Source: Planctomycetaceae bacterium
Lineage (GTDB): Bacteria; Planctomycetota; UBA1135; GCA-002686595
Direction: 5' to 3'
Length of the DNA stretch: 64,000 bases
NCBI GenBank assembly: GCA_016125265.1
Contig: WGMC01000041.1
Span: 1 to 64,000 of the forward strand
Under the pieces are notes generated by a model, which did not search any database, was not told where the DNA came from, and saw only the letters and a program-made list of their open reading frames with translations. This document shows positions 42,953 to 50,793 of the stretch, piece after piece (position 1 is the stretch's first letter; each line of letters opens with the position of its first letter). Made by a program: the position numbers and the translations under genes.

Positions 42953-44178
42953 GCGGGCCTGGGCTGGTGCAATCCGGGGGCCCGAGCCTCCCGATCGCAG
43001 CCGATCCGCGCGCGAGCCGCGGCGCGCTCCTCGAGGACCTGCGGGACCGCGACGAACAACCGGGGCTGCTCGTCGACGGCGAGCTATGGCTGGGGTGGGA
43101 CACGATCACCTGGGAACGCTCCATCGACGACCTGGTCGGGGTGGTCTCGTTCTCCGGTCGCGCGCGCCGCCCGTGGGGAGTGAACGTCGACCAGGCGCTG
43201 CAACTGCGCGTGGGCAAGGACGAGGTTCTGACCGGGCGCGTGGATGCGCTCCAGGTCTCTGCCGGCTCCCAAGGCGCCGCGGTGTCAGGTCACGCGCGGG
43301 ACCTGGCTTCCGTCCTCCTCGACTCCAGCGCGCTCAACTCCCCCCCGGAGTGGTTTGGGATCGACGTCCTCGAGCTCGCGCGCGCGCTGGCTTCACCCTT
43401 TGGGCTGCAGGTTGCGGCTGACGTCGACGTGGGGCCGCCCCTCGCCGAGCATCGCCTCGAGGTCGGGGAGACGCCGTGGGCCTGCCTGGAGCGCGCGCTG
43501 CGCCTCCGCGGCATTCTGGGCGTGTCCGACGGCCGCGGCGGCGTGCTGCTGACCCGCCCGGGGACGAAGCGCGCAGAGGAGCGTCTCGACTGGACCTCGG
43601 CCGTCACGCGGGACCGCGCGGTCAAGGAGGCCTCGCTCACGATCTCCAGCGCCGACCGCTACCGCCGCATCCTGGTGCGCGGCCAGGCGCCGGGCTGGGA
43701 GGCCCTGGGTACCGACGGGGACGAGGACGCCGGGGACCTGGCGGACGTGTACGGGGTGGAAGGCGAGGCCTTCGACCCCGGTGCGCGCGCAGACCGCACG
43801 CTGATCCTGAGCGCGCCCAAGGCCGTCGACGACGACGAGGCGCGCGCGATGGCGCAGTGGGAGGCAACCGTGCGCGCGGCGCGCAGCCACACGGTGCACG
43901 TCGTGGTCTCGGGCTGGCGGCAGCGCAAAGGCGGCCCGCTGTGGGAGCCGGGCCTGTTGGTTCCCGTGCGAATCCCCCCGCTCGAAATCGACAGCGAGCT
44001 GGTGATCCGTTCGGTGCGTTGCAGCTTCGACGGGACGGGGACGCAAACACAGCTCTCCCTAGCGCGCCCGGGTGCCTATGAGCCCGAACAGAAGCTCGAT
44101 CCCGCTGCGGATGTCGGGCGGCCGTGGCTGATCAAGGTGGACGGGGAACTGGTGGTTCCCCCGAAGGAGGGCGACTGA
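42949..44178 (+). CDS. baseplate hub protein (Mu P/gp44-like)
   Basis: A 409-residue protein from GTG at 42949. WDTITWERSIDDLVGVVSFS, RVGKDEVLTGRVDALQVSAG and the VSGHARDLASVLLDSSA segment are typical of the hub family; later VLLTRPGTKRAEERLDWTSA, and a C-terminus ending in DGELVVPPKEGD. The hub carries the spike and connects to the tube. Confidence 0.85.
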   Translation: MSGPGLVQSGGPSLPIAADPRASRGALLEDLRDRDEQPGLLVDGELWLGWDTITWERSIDDLVGVVSFSGRARRPWGVNVDQALQLRVGKDEVLTGRVDALQVSAGSQGAAVSGHARDLASVLLDSSALNSPPEWFGIDVLELARALASPFGLQVAADVDVGPPLAEHRLEVGETPWACLERALRLRGILGVSDGRGGVLLTRPGTKRAEERLDWTSAVTRDRAVKEASLTISSADRYRRILVRGQAPGWEALGTDGDEDAGDLADVYGVEGEAFDPGARADRTLILSAPKAVDDDEARAMAQWEATVRAARSHTVHVVVSGWRQRKGGPLWEPGLLVPVRIPPLEIDSELVIRSVRCSFDGTGTQTQLSLARPGAYEPEQKLDPAADVGRPWLIKVDGELVVPPKEGD

Positions 44179-44702
44179 TGGAGGCCCTGCGCATCCTCGC
44201 GCGGAGGCTGGCCGGCAAGGTCCGCCGCGGGCTGGTCCTGGGGACCGACGAGTCAGGGGGCCTGCCCCGCGCGCAGATGCGCATGGGCGCACGCGAGGTG
44301 CGCTCCCTCGTCGAGCGACTGGAGCACTACGGGTTCGCGTACCGACCCCTCGACGGATCCGAGGCCCTCGTCTTCGACCTGGGCGGCGGGCATCTGGTCT
44401 CTGCCGCGAGCGGAGACCGCCGGTATCGCCCGAAGGATCTTGAACCGGGGGAAGTCGCTCTCTACCGCCAGGGGGGATCCCAGGTGCGGCTGCGCACCGA
44501 CGACTCGATCGCGCTGCTGCCTGCGAACGGCATCGTCCACGTCCAGGGAACCCTGCAAGTCAGCGGTTCCGTGGAGGCCGCGGGCGAGGTCACGGCGGGC
44601 GGCGACGTGAGCGACGGCGTGGGGTCCATGCAGGCCATGCGCGACACCTACAACCACCACAATCACGGCTCGGGCCCGCTCCCGACCCCGCCGATGGCCT
44701 GA
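44178..44702 (+). CDS. baseplate spike protein (Mu gp45-like)
   Basis: A 174-residue protein. An OB-fold-like N-terminal half (QMRMGAREVRSLVERLEHYG, DGSEALVFDLGGGHLVSAAS) is followed by a beta-helical needle (VHVQGTLQVSGSVEAAGEVT). The tip motif YNHHNHGSGP supplies the histidines that bind a metal ion at the spike apex in this family. Trimeric membrane-piercing spike. ATG overlaps the hub stop. Confidence 0.88.
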   Translation: MEALRILARRLAGKVRRGLVLGTDESGGLPRAQMRMGAREVRSLVERLEHYGFAYRPLDGSEALVFDLGGGHLVSAASGDRRYRPKDLEPGEVALYRQGGSQVRLRTDDSIALLPANGIVHVQGTLQVSGSVEAAGEVTAGGDVSDGVGSMQAMRDTYNHHNHGSGPLPTPPMA

Positions 44703-44705
44703 CCC

Positions 44706-45191
44706 ATGGTGCGACTCGGCATCGACATGGGGGGCGGTGGCTTCCCGCAGTTCCAGGTGGGAACCGACGGCGCGGGGATCACCGTGGACCCGGGGTTTGG
44801 GACGTCGATCCTGCTGTCGCTGCTGAGCGACGCGCGGGCGACAGATGCCGACGTGGTCGCGCGACCCGAACTTGCGCGCGGTCGCCGCGGCTGGGCGCTC
44901 GAGGTGCCCGGCGACGCGTTCGGCTCGCGGCTGTGGATCCTGGGGCGTGCAAAGCTGACCGACGTCACGCTGCGCGATTCGGAGCAGATCGCGCGGGAGT
45001 GCCTCGCCTGGATGGTGCGGGAACGCATCGCCGAGCGCGTCACCGCGCGGGCCGAGCGCGTCGGCGACCAACTGCACCTGCGCATCACGATCGTGCGCGG
45101 ACGTGAGCGGCGCTGGGCGCATCGCTGGGCCGAGACCCTGAGCGCCGAGTACGACCTTGGGAAGTTCGCGATCGCGGTGGAGGTGGCCTGA
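44706..45191 (+). CDS. baseplate wedge protein (Mu gp46-like)
   Basis: A 161-residue protein; PGFGTSILLSLLSDARATDA and RGWALEVPGDAFGSRLWILG are the usual GP46 signature, corresponding to the gp25/W-like wedge component. Four bases after the spike gene and one-base overlap with the next. Confidence 0.82.
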   Translation: MVRLGIDMGGGGFPQFQVGTDGAGITVDPGFGTSILLSLLSDARATDADVVARPELARGRRGWALEVPGDAFGSRLWILGRAKLTDVTLRDSEQIARECLAWMVRERIAERVTARAERVGDQLHLRITIVRGRERRWAHRWAETLSAEYDLGKFAIAVEVA

Positions 45192-46237
45192 TGCCCTTCG
45201 ACCGCCCCACACTCGCGGTCCTGTACGACCGGGTTGCCCAGGACATCGCAGCCGAACTCGGCCTGGGCCCGCTCCTGCCCCGCAGCGTCGAGCTGGTCCT
45301 CGCCCGGATCCTCGCCCACGCGAGCCACGGGCAGCACGCTCACATCGACTGGACGGGGCGCCAAGTGTTCCCGGACACGGCCGAGGGGCTCTACCTCGAG
45401 CGCTGGGCCGCGGTGTGGGGCGTGAACCGCACGCCGGCGGAGACCGCCGACGGGACCGTGACGGCCCAGGGCCTCAACGGGTCGGTGATCGCCGCCGGCA
45501 TCGAGCTGCGCTCCACCAACGGGCTGCGGTTCGCGGTGGTCGCCGAGGTGACGATCGTCGGTTCCAGCGCGACCGTGGCCGTGGTGGCCCTGGAGCCGGG
45601 CGCCGCGAGCAACCTGCCAGGCGGCGTGAAACTCTCGTGGGTCTCGCCGCCGACCGGCCTGCAGGCTCAAGTGACCGTCCAGGCGCCGGGCTTGGAGGGC
45701 GGCGTCGACCTCGAGGACGACGAGAGCTTGCGCCAGCGCCTGCTCCGCCGGATCCAACAGCCGCCCCAGGGTGGCTCGAAGTCCGACTACGAGGCCTGGG
45801 CGCTCGAGGTGTCGGGCGTCGGCAAGGCGTGGGTGTTCCCCCAGCAGTTCGGCGAGGGGACGGTGGGCGTGGCGGTCGCCGCGGCTGGTCTCGACCCGAT
45901 CCCGACTGCCGGGCTGGTCGAGGACGTGCAGGAGCTGCTCGAGCTCCGGCGCCCTGTGACCGCCCAGGTGACCGCGTGGGCTCCCGAGGCCCTCGATGTC
46001 GACCTGACCATCCAGCTCACGCCGGACACGCTGGCGGCGCGCACCGCGGTGGAGGACTCGCTGACGGACCTGATGCTGCGCGAGGGCGCGCCGGGCGGGG
46101 TGATCTCGCGCGCGCAGATCGAATCCGCCATCGCCACCTCGCCGGGCTGGCAGAGCCACGTATTGCTCTCCCCCGCCGGTGACGTCGTGATCGGCGCGAA
46201 TCAGTTGCCGGTCCTGGGGGTGATCACGTGGGCCTGA
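45191..46237 (+). CDS. baseplate J-like protein (Mu gp47)
   Basis: A 348-residue protein. Family marks: LERWAAVWGVNRTPAETADG and TVTAQGLNGSVIAAGIELRS in the N-terminal domain, EDDESLRQRLLRRIQQPPQG with SKSDYEAWALEVSGVGKAWV in the centre, and a hydrophobic C-terminal domain. It forms the baseplate wedges around the hub. Confidence 0.92.
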   Translation: MPFDRPTLAVLYDRVAQDIAAELGLGPLLPRSVELVLARILAHASHGQHAHIDWTGRQVFPDTAEGLYLERWAAVWGVNRTPAETADGTVTAQGLNGSVIAAGIELRSTNGLRFAVVAEVTIVGSSATVAVVALEPGAASNLPGGVKLSWVSPPTGLQAQVTVQAPGLEGGVDLEDDESLRQRLLRRIQQPPQGGSKSDYEAWALEVSGVGKAWVFPQQFGEGTVGVAVAAAGLDPIPTAGLVEDVQELLELRRPVTAQVTAWAPEALDVDLTIQLTPDTLAARTAVEDSLTDLMLREGAPGGVISRAQIESAIATSPGWQSHVLLSPAGDVVIGANQLPVLGVITWA

Positions 46238-46815
46238 CCGCTGCAGCGTTTGCGGCCGCCCTGGACGCGCTCCGCCCGCGGGGGCCGGTGTGGTCCGAGG
46301 ATCCCGAGACGCCGCTGCGTCGCCTGCTGGACGGGCTCGCGGTCGAGCACTCTCGGGTCGCGGGCCGCGCCGAGGACCTGCGCGAAGAGGCGCAGCCCGC
46401 CACGACCGACGAGCTGCTCGAGGACTGGGAGCGCGTGGCCGGGCTGCCCGACGCCTGCGCGATCATCCCGACGACGCTGGAAGAGCGCCGCGCCGCGCTG
46501 ATCGCACGCCTATCCGAGATCGGGCAGCCGACGCCGGCGGCGCTGGCCGCGGCGATCGAGGCGGCCACGGGCGTCGAGGTCGAGATCGAGGAGATCGTGA
46601 TGCCCTACATCGGGGTCGTCGACTGCGAGTCTCCCGTCTACGGCGACGACTGGGCGCACACGTTCTACGTGCACGCGGGACCGACGACGGTCACCGAGCT
46701 GAGCTGCGAGGACGCGCCCGGCCCTCTGGCGTCCTGGGGCGACCCACGCATCGATTGCGTGGTGAATCGACTGAAGCCCGCGCACACCCGCGCGCTGATC
46801 ACCTACGAGGTTTGA
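46228..46815 (+). CDS. baseplate periphery protein (Mu gp48-like, DUF2313)
   Basis: A 195-residue protein from GTG at 46228 (10-base overlap with the J-like gene). PRGPVWSEDPETPLRRLLDG, then DELLEDWERVAGLPDAC and EERRAALIARLSEIGQPTPA, are the family hallmarks. It links the baseplate to the fibres, one of which follows it. Confidence 0.88.
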   Translation: MGLTAAAFAAALDALRPRGPVWSEDPETPLRRLLDGLAVEHSRVAGRAEDLREEAQPATTDELLEDWERVAGLPDACAIIPTTLEERRAALIARLSEIGQPTPAALAAAIEAATGVEVEIEEIVMPYIGVVDCESPVYGDDWAHTFYVHAGPTTVTELSCEDAPGPLASWGDPRIDCVVNRLKPAHTRALITYEV

Positions 46816-46816
46816 G

Positions 46817-47980
46817 ATGCACCTGATCGACGGACCCTTTGCGACAGTCGACAACGAGTTCACGCCGGGCAACCCGGGTGGAGGCGTTCCGGCTACGAAA
46901 ATGACCGCGGCGTGGTGCAACGCGCTGCAGTTCGAGCTCAAGAACGCAATCGAGGGGGCGGGCTTGAGCCTCGACAAACCCGACAACACCCAGCTCCTGC
47001 AGGCGATCCAGGCCCTGACCGGTGCCAAGACCGCCAAGGACGCGTGCATGAACGGCGCGTTCGACGTGTGGCAGCGCGGGGTGACGTTCGCGTGCACCGA
47101 CGCCTGGCGCTACACGGCCGACCGCTGGCGCGCGCGCGCGGACGGGACCGGGGGCGCGGGGACCGCCACGGTCTCGCAAGTGGCGACAACTGTGGGCGAC
47201 TTGCCCGTGGGCGCCCGGTACTTCCTGCGCTTCAACCAGACCAACCCCGCGAGCGTCGCGGCGCCCCGCCTGGAGCACACCGTCGAGGACGTGCGGCGGT
47301 TCGCCGAGGTGGACCGCTGCCTGAGTCTGTGGCTTCGCGCGACCGGCGCGATCGACGTGACGTTGCTGCTGATCCAGACGTTCGGGCCCGGTGGGTCCGG
47401 GGACGTCACCGTGGCGTCGCAGACGGTCACCCTGAGCGGCAGCTTCCAGCGATTCCACGTCTCGGACCTGCTCCCCACGGTCCTGGGCAAGACGATCAAC
47501 GAGGGCAGCGGCCTGGTGCTCGCTCTCCAGTTGCCCTCCAGCGCGTCGTTCCAAGTGGACGTGGCGTGCGCGCAGCTCGAGCCCGGCCTGGCCCCCAGCA
47601 CGTTCGAGCTGCGGGACGCCGGCGCCGAGGAGGCGCGTTGCTGGCGCTACTACGAGCAGAGCTACGACCCGGGCGTCCCTCCCGGCACGGTCACCTACAA
47701 CGGCGCCGTCGGCGCCTACGAGGATCCGCCGACCGGGCTGGGACCCATCACGCTGGGGCAGCGGTTCCGCGCTTCCAAGCGCATCGTGCCGACCCTCGTT
47801 TGGTGGAACCCGGAAACGGGCACCCAGGGCGAAATCGTGCGTCTCGCGGGCAGTCCGGCGATCACAAACCTGGCCGCCACGCCCAACCGCGTGACGCGCA
47901 ATCACACCGGGCAACCCATCACGTCGGCGTCTGCTGTCGGTCGCTTCTTTGGCCAGTGGACCGCGAACGCGGAGTTCTGA
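46817..47980 (+). CDS. tail fibre protein with carbohydrate-binding-like domain
   Basis: A 387-residue protein one base after the gp48-like gene. The N-terminus (GPFATVDNEFTPGNPGGGVP, TKMTAAWCNALQFELKNAIE) is the phage fibre attachment motif. Residues about 78-260 (NGAFDVWQRGVTFACTDAWR, YTADRWRA, SLWLRATGAIDVTLLLIQTF) are a jelly-roll carbohydrate-binding-like domain. It is probably a short fibre on the baseplate. Confidence 0.7.
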   Translation: MHLIDGPFATVDNEFTPGNPGGGVPATKMTAAWCNALQFELKNAIEGAGLSLDKPDNTQLLQAIQALTGAKTAKDACMNGAFDVWQRGVTFACTDAWRYTADRWRARADGTGGAGTATVSQVATTVGDLPVGARYFLRFNQTNPASVAAPRLEHTVEDVRRFAEVDRCLSLWLRATGAIDVTLLLIQTFGPGGSGDVTVASQTVTLSGSFQRFHVSDLLPTVLGKTINEGSGLVLALQLPSSASFQVDVACAQLEPGLAPSTFELRDAGAEEARCWRYYEQSYDPGVPPGTVTYNGAVGAYEDPPTGLGPITLGQRFRASKRIVPTLVWWNPETGTQGEIVRLAGSPAITNLAATPNRVTRNHTGQPITSASAVGRFFGQWTANAEF

Positions 47981-47981
47981 A

Positions 47982-48428
47982 ATGCCCACCTGGTTCCGCT
48001 GGATTCTGAGCCCGCTGATCCCGCGCACCCTGGCGATCGTCGCCGGGGGCGTGTTGTGCCTTTCGTGGGCGGCCGCGGGCGGCGAACCAGATGCCAGCGG
48101 GTTGATGCCGCTGATCGAGCGGCTCGGCCTGCCGTTGGTCATGTTGCTCGCGCTCGCGTGGGCCGTTTGGAAGGCCGCCCAGTGGATCGCGCGGACCGTC
48201 CAGCCGCACCTCGAGCGCATGTTCGACGCGCACCTGAAGCTGGTGAAGACCTGCGACGGCGCCGTAGAGGCGATGAAGCAGAACGAGGCGCGCCAGACCG
48301 TAGCGATCGAGGCCCAGGCCGAGGTCATGCGCACGATGGGCGCGCGCATGGAGCTGATCGCGCAGCGCGGCTGCGCACACCCAGACTGCTTTCTGCGTCT
48401 GAAACTGTCCCCGGAGGGGCAAACCTGA
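47982..48428 (+). CDS. holin-like/membrane phage protein
   Basis: A 148-residue protein with two hydrophobic helices (RTLAIVAGGVLCLSWAAAGG at about 15-35 and RLGLPLVMLLALAWAVWKAA at about 48-68) followed by a charged helical tail (HLERMFDAHLKLVKTCDGAV). Size, topology and place between tail and spike genes fit a holin, but a membrane-anchored tail-associated protein is also possible. Overlaps the lipoprotein gene by one base. Confidence 0.5.
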   Translation: MPTWFRWILSPLIPRTLAIVAGGVLCLSWAAAGGEPDASGLMPLIERLGLPLVMLLALAWAVWKAAQWIARTVQPHLERMFDAHLKLVKTCDGAVEAMKQNEARQTVAIEAQAEVMRTMGARMELIAQRGCAHPDCFLRLKLSPEGQT

Positions 48429-48766
48429 TGAACGGACTGCTTCACCTGCGGCTTGTCGCCGCCCTTGTCCTTGCTGCTTTGGTGCTCGCCGTGACCCCCT
48501 CGTGCCGAGGTCCGGCCGGTGGGATCAACCCCCACGCGCTGACGCCCACCCTCCCGAAGATCCTGGACCGCCACGACATGTACGTGATGGCGGACCCCAC
48601 CCTGGACGAGCTGTCCAAGGAGACGTACTTGGCGAGTGCCGCGAAGATGCGCGCCGTCCTAGCCGCGGCGCTGAAGGCGAGCGTTGCGGCGGCGGGACCG
48701 CTGCTACCAGCGGCACCGGTCGCCCCTGTGGACCCTCCCAAGGCCGCTGGCACGGGGGTTAGGTGA
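48428..48766 (+). CDS. small phage lipoprotein, o-spanin-like
   Basis: A 112-residue protein with a lipoprotein signal (LVAALVLAALVLAVTPSC, Cys at about 26). The mature part starts GPAGGINPHALTPTLPKILD and is Ala/Pro-rich. Lying right after the holin-like gene, it may be an Rz1-like outer-membrane spanin or a moron lipoprotein; no matching inner spanin is recognised, though the next gene is a candidate. Confidence 0.45.
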   Translation: MNGLLHLRLVAALVLAALVLAVTPSCRGPAGGINPHALTPTLPKILDRHDMYVMADPTLDELSKETYLASAAKMRAVLAAALKASVAAAGPLLPAAPVAPVDPPKAAGTGVR

Positions 48767-49104
48767 GCGCGCCCGTCTACGTCCCGAGCGACGCTGCGAT
48801 GGCGGCGTTCGCGGCGCAGATCGAGCTGCGCTTGCGCGAGCTCGTGACCTCCGAAGCGCCAACCGCGGCCGCGCAAATCTCTGCGGCGTCCATCGAGATC
48901 GCCGACAGGGCGGTGCGCGCCGCGATGAATGGCCGGCAAGACCTGCTCGACGAGATCGCGGGTCAGGCCCAACTGCTCCTCGAGGAGCGCCGCCTGATCG
49001 CCTCGGCCGCCGGCTGGGCCGCGGTCCGGTCCGCCGTCGGCATGGGTGCCGGGCTTATGGCCCAACTGCTGCGCGCTGGGCTGCTGTCGCTGGCGGTCCG
49101 CTGA
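48763..49104 (+). CDS. small membrane-associated phage protein
   Basis: A 113-residue helical protein. The C-terminus is hydrophobic (AVGMGAGLMAQLLRAGLLSL), and the body is amphipathic (QIELRLRELVTSEAPTAAAQ, DEIAGQAQLLLEERRL). Together with the two preceding genes it forms a probable lysis or envelope cassette of overlapping small ORFs. No family recognised. Confidence 0.45.
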   Translation: MSAPVYVPSDAAMAAFAAQIELRLRELVTSEAPTAAAQISAASIEIADRAVRAAMNGRQDLLDEIAGQAQLLLEERRLIASAAGWAAVRSAVGMGAGLMAQLLRAGLLSLAVR

Positions 49105-49108
49105 CCCC

Positions 49109-50791
49109 ATGAGCGACCCCGCCCTCAACAAGCGCCTCGCCCTCGCGTCGCGCATGGCGGCGGCCTTCAAGGCGCCGGAGAAGCTGCTGGCTCCTCCGGC
49201 GCCTCGTGAGACCATCCTCGAGCAGGGGCCATTCTGGACGGTCTACAACAAGAGCACGGTGCGCCCGTTTCCGCGCATCGACTACGACCTGAGCCTGTTC
49301 GACGAGGGGACGGTGGACCTGCCGAAGTCCCCGGACGTGCTGATCGAGTGGCTCGGACCCTACACGGGGGCCGCGGGGACGGGCTACCACGTCACGATCG
49401 GCAACGGCGCGCCCGTGCAGCTCGACAGCTACTGGCAAGCGCTCCCGATGGCGTACGCGGGCCGACGCTGCGGCCCCTGGTCGAAGCTCCGACTGGATTG
49501 GGTCGAAGGCCAACCGCGCTACCCGAGGATCACCATCGGCGGCCCGGGCATTGGCTCGGACACCTACATCGCGTGGGGCACGCCCGGCGTGTGGGGTGTG
49601 ACAGTGGGCCCGCTGCTGATCGAAGCCGCGAACCCCGCGGGGCCCAGGCCGCAGGTTGAGAACATCACCATGCGCGCCGGGTACGGGTCCTTCGACGGGA
49701 TCATCTGGCGCAACGTGATCTTCACCAACGGCGACCAGATCGGGGGCGAGCCTCAGCCCTACATCCTCGTGCCCGACGGTCAGGAGGTCGGGATGTGGGG
49801 CCTGGTCGGCTGCTACATCAAGCCGCGGCCGTTCGACTTCGCGGGGTCTGCCCTGTTCGGCTGCAAGTGGGGTATCCGCGCGCGCGCCTCACGCGTGCTG
49901 ATCGACGGCTGCAAGTTCGGGGACCGAGACGAGTACCGATTTGCCGAAGAGCACTGGTTCTACGAGAGCAACGGCATCGGGTGGAACATCGTTCAAAACT
50001 CGACGTTCGCGACGACTGGGCGCACCACCGTCCAAGTGGTGAATCGCCAAGTCGACATGCCGCTCTCGTTCCCGAATCAGGGCCGTGGCGACGCGTTCGT
50101 GCTGATCTACAACTGCGAGACCGACGGATCCTCGTGGCACACGGGCGCGGGCTGGGGCGGCGGCTCTGCGTTCACGATGGCGCCTTGCACCGGCGACTTC
50201 TTCATCGAGGCTTGCACGCTCCACCCCAAACCGACGTTCCCCAGCGGCTTCCAGGAGCGCGGCGGCGGGATCTTGCACTGGACGGGGGGCAACGCGGGTG
50301 GCCCTGGCCAGCTCACGGCCAGCGGCGCAGCGTGGCCCCTCGCCGACGGCGCGCGCACGTGGGTGGACGAGGACGGGTTCGGGAGTCAGCTCGCCTACAT
50401 CGGCCCCTGCAACATCGACGTGTCCAACGCGCTCAACCCCAAGCGCCCGATCACGCTCAGCAACGTGCGCGAGGTTCAGCTGTACGTGGGCCCTGGGATG
50501 TCACTGGTCGGCGGGAGCCCCACGATCGGCTTCGACCACACCCAGAGCGGCCTGGGCGACGAGAGTGCAGGCCCGATCCTGCAGTACAACGACGACGTCG
50601 TCGAAATCGCATACGAGGCGGAGAAGATCAGCCTCTACGCCGAGTACGAGCTGGGCGTGGAACCGCCGACTCCGGGCCCGGGCGCGAACTTCAGCTTCGC
50701 CTCCAAGGGCTGGACCTGCCGCAAGCCGAGCGCTGACGGCACCGCTGGAACGATCATCACCGAGCTTCCCTGGGTGTTCGAGAAGGCCTGA
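49109..50791 (+). CDS. beta-helix tailspike protein
   Basis: A 560-residue protein. Residues 1-32 (ALNKRLALASRMAAAFKAPE) form a short anchor similar to that of the next gene. From about 60 to 440 the sequence has right-handed beta-helix character (GPLLIEAANPAGPRPQVENI, NVIFTNGDQIGGEP, VLIDGCKFGDRDEYRF, IVQNSTFATTGRTTVQ). A C-terminal beta domain follows. Such proteins bind and often cleave host surface polysaccharide. Catalytic residues cannot be assigned. Confidence 0.75.
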   Translation: MSDPALNKRLALASRMAAAFKAPEKLLAPPAPRETILEQGPFWTVYNKSTVRPFPRIDYDLSLFDEGTVDLPKSPDVLIEWLGPYTGAAGTGYHVTIGNGAPVQLDSYWQALPMAYAGRRCGPWSKLRLDWVEGQPRYPRITIGGPGIGSDTYIAWGTPGVWGVTVGPLLIEAANPAGPRPQVENITMRAGYGSFDGIIWRNVIFTNGDQIGGEPQPYILVPDGQEVGMWGLVGCYIKPRPFDFAGSALFGCKWGIRARASRVLIDGCKFGDRDEYRFAEEHWFYESNGIGWNIVQNSTFATTGRTTVQVVNRQVDMPLSFPNQGRGDAFVLIYNCETDGSSWHTGAGWGGGSAFTMAPCTGDFFIEACTLHPKPTFPSGFQERGGGILHWTGGNAGGPGQLTASGAAWPLADGARTWVDEDGFGSQLAYIGPCNIDVSNALNPKRPITLSNVREVQLYVGPGMSLVGGSPTIGFDHTQSGLGDESAGPILQYNDDVVEIAYEAEKISLYAEYELGVEPPTPGPGANFSFASKGWTCRKPSADGTAGTIITELPWVFEKA

Positions 50792-50793
50792 CC

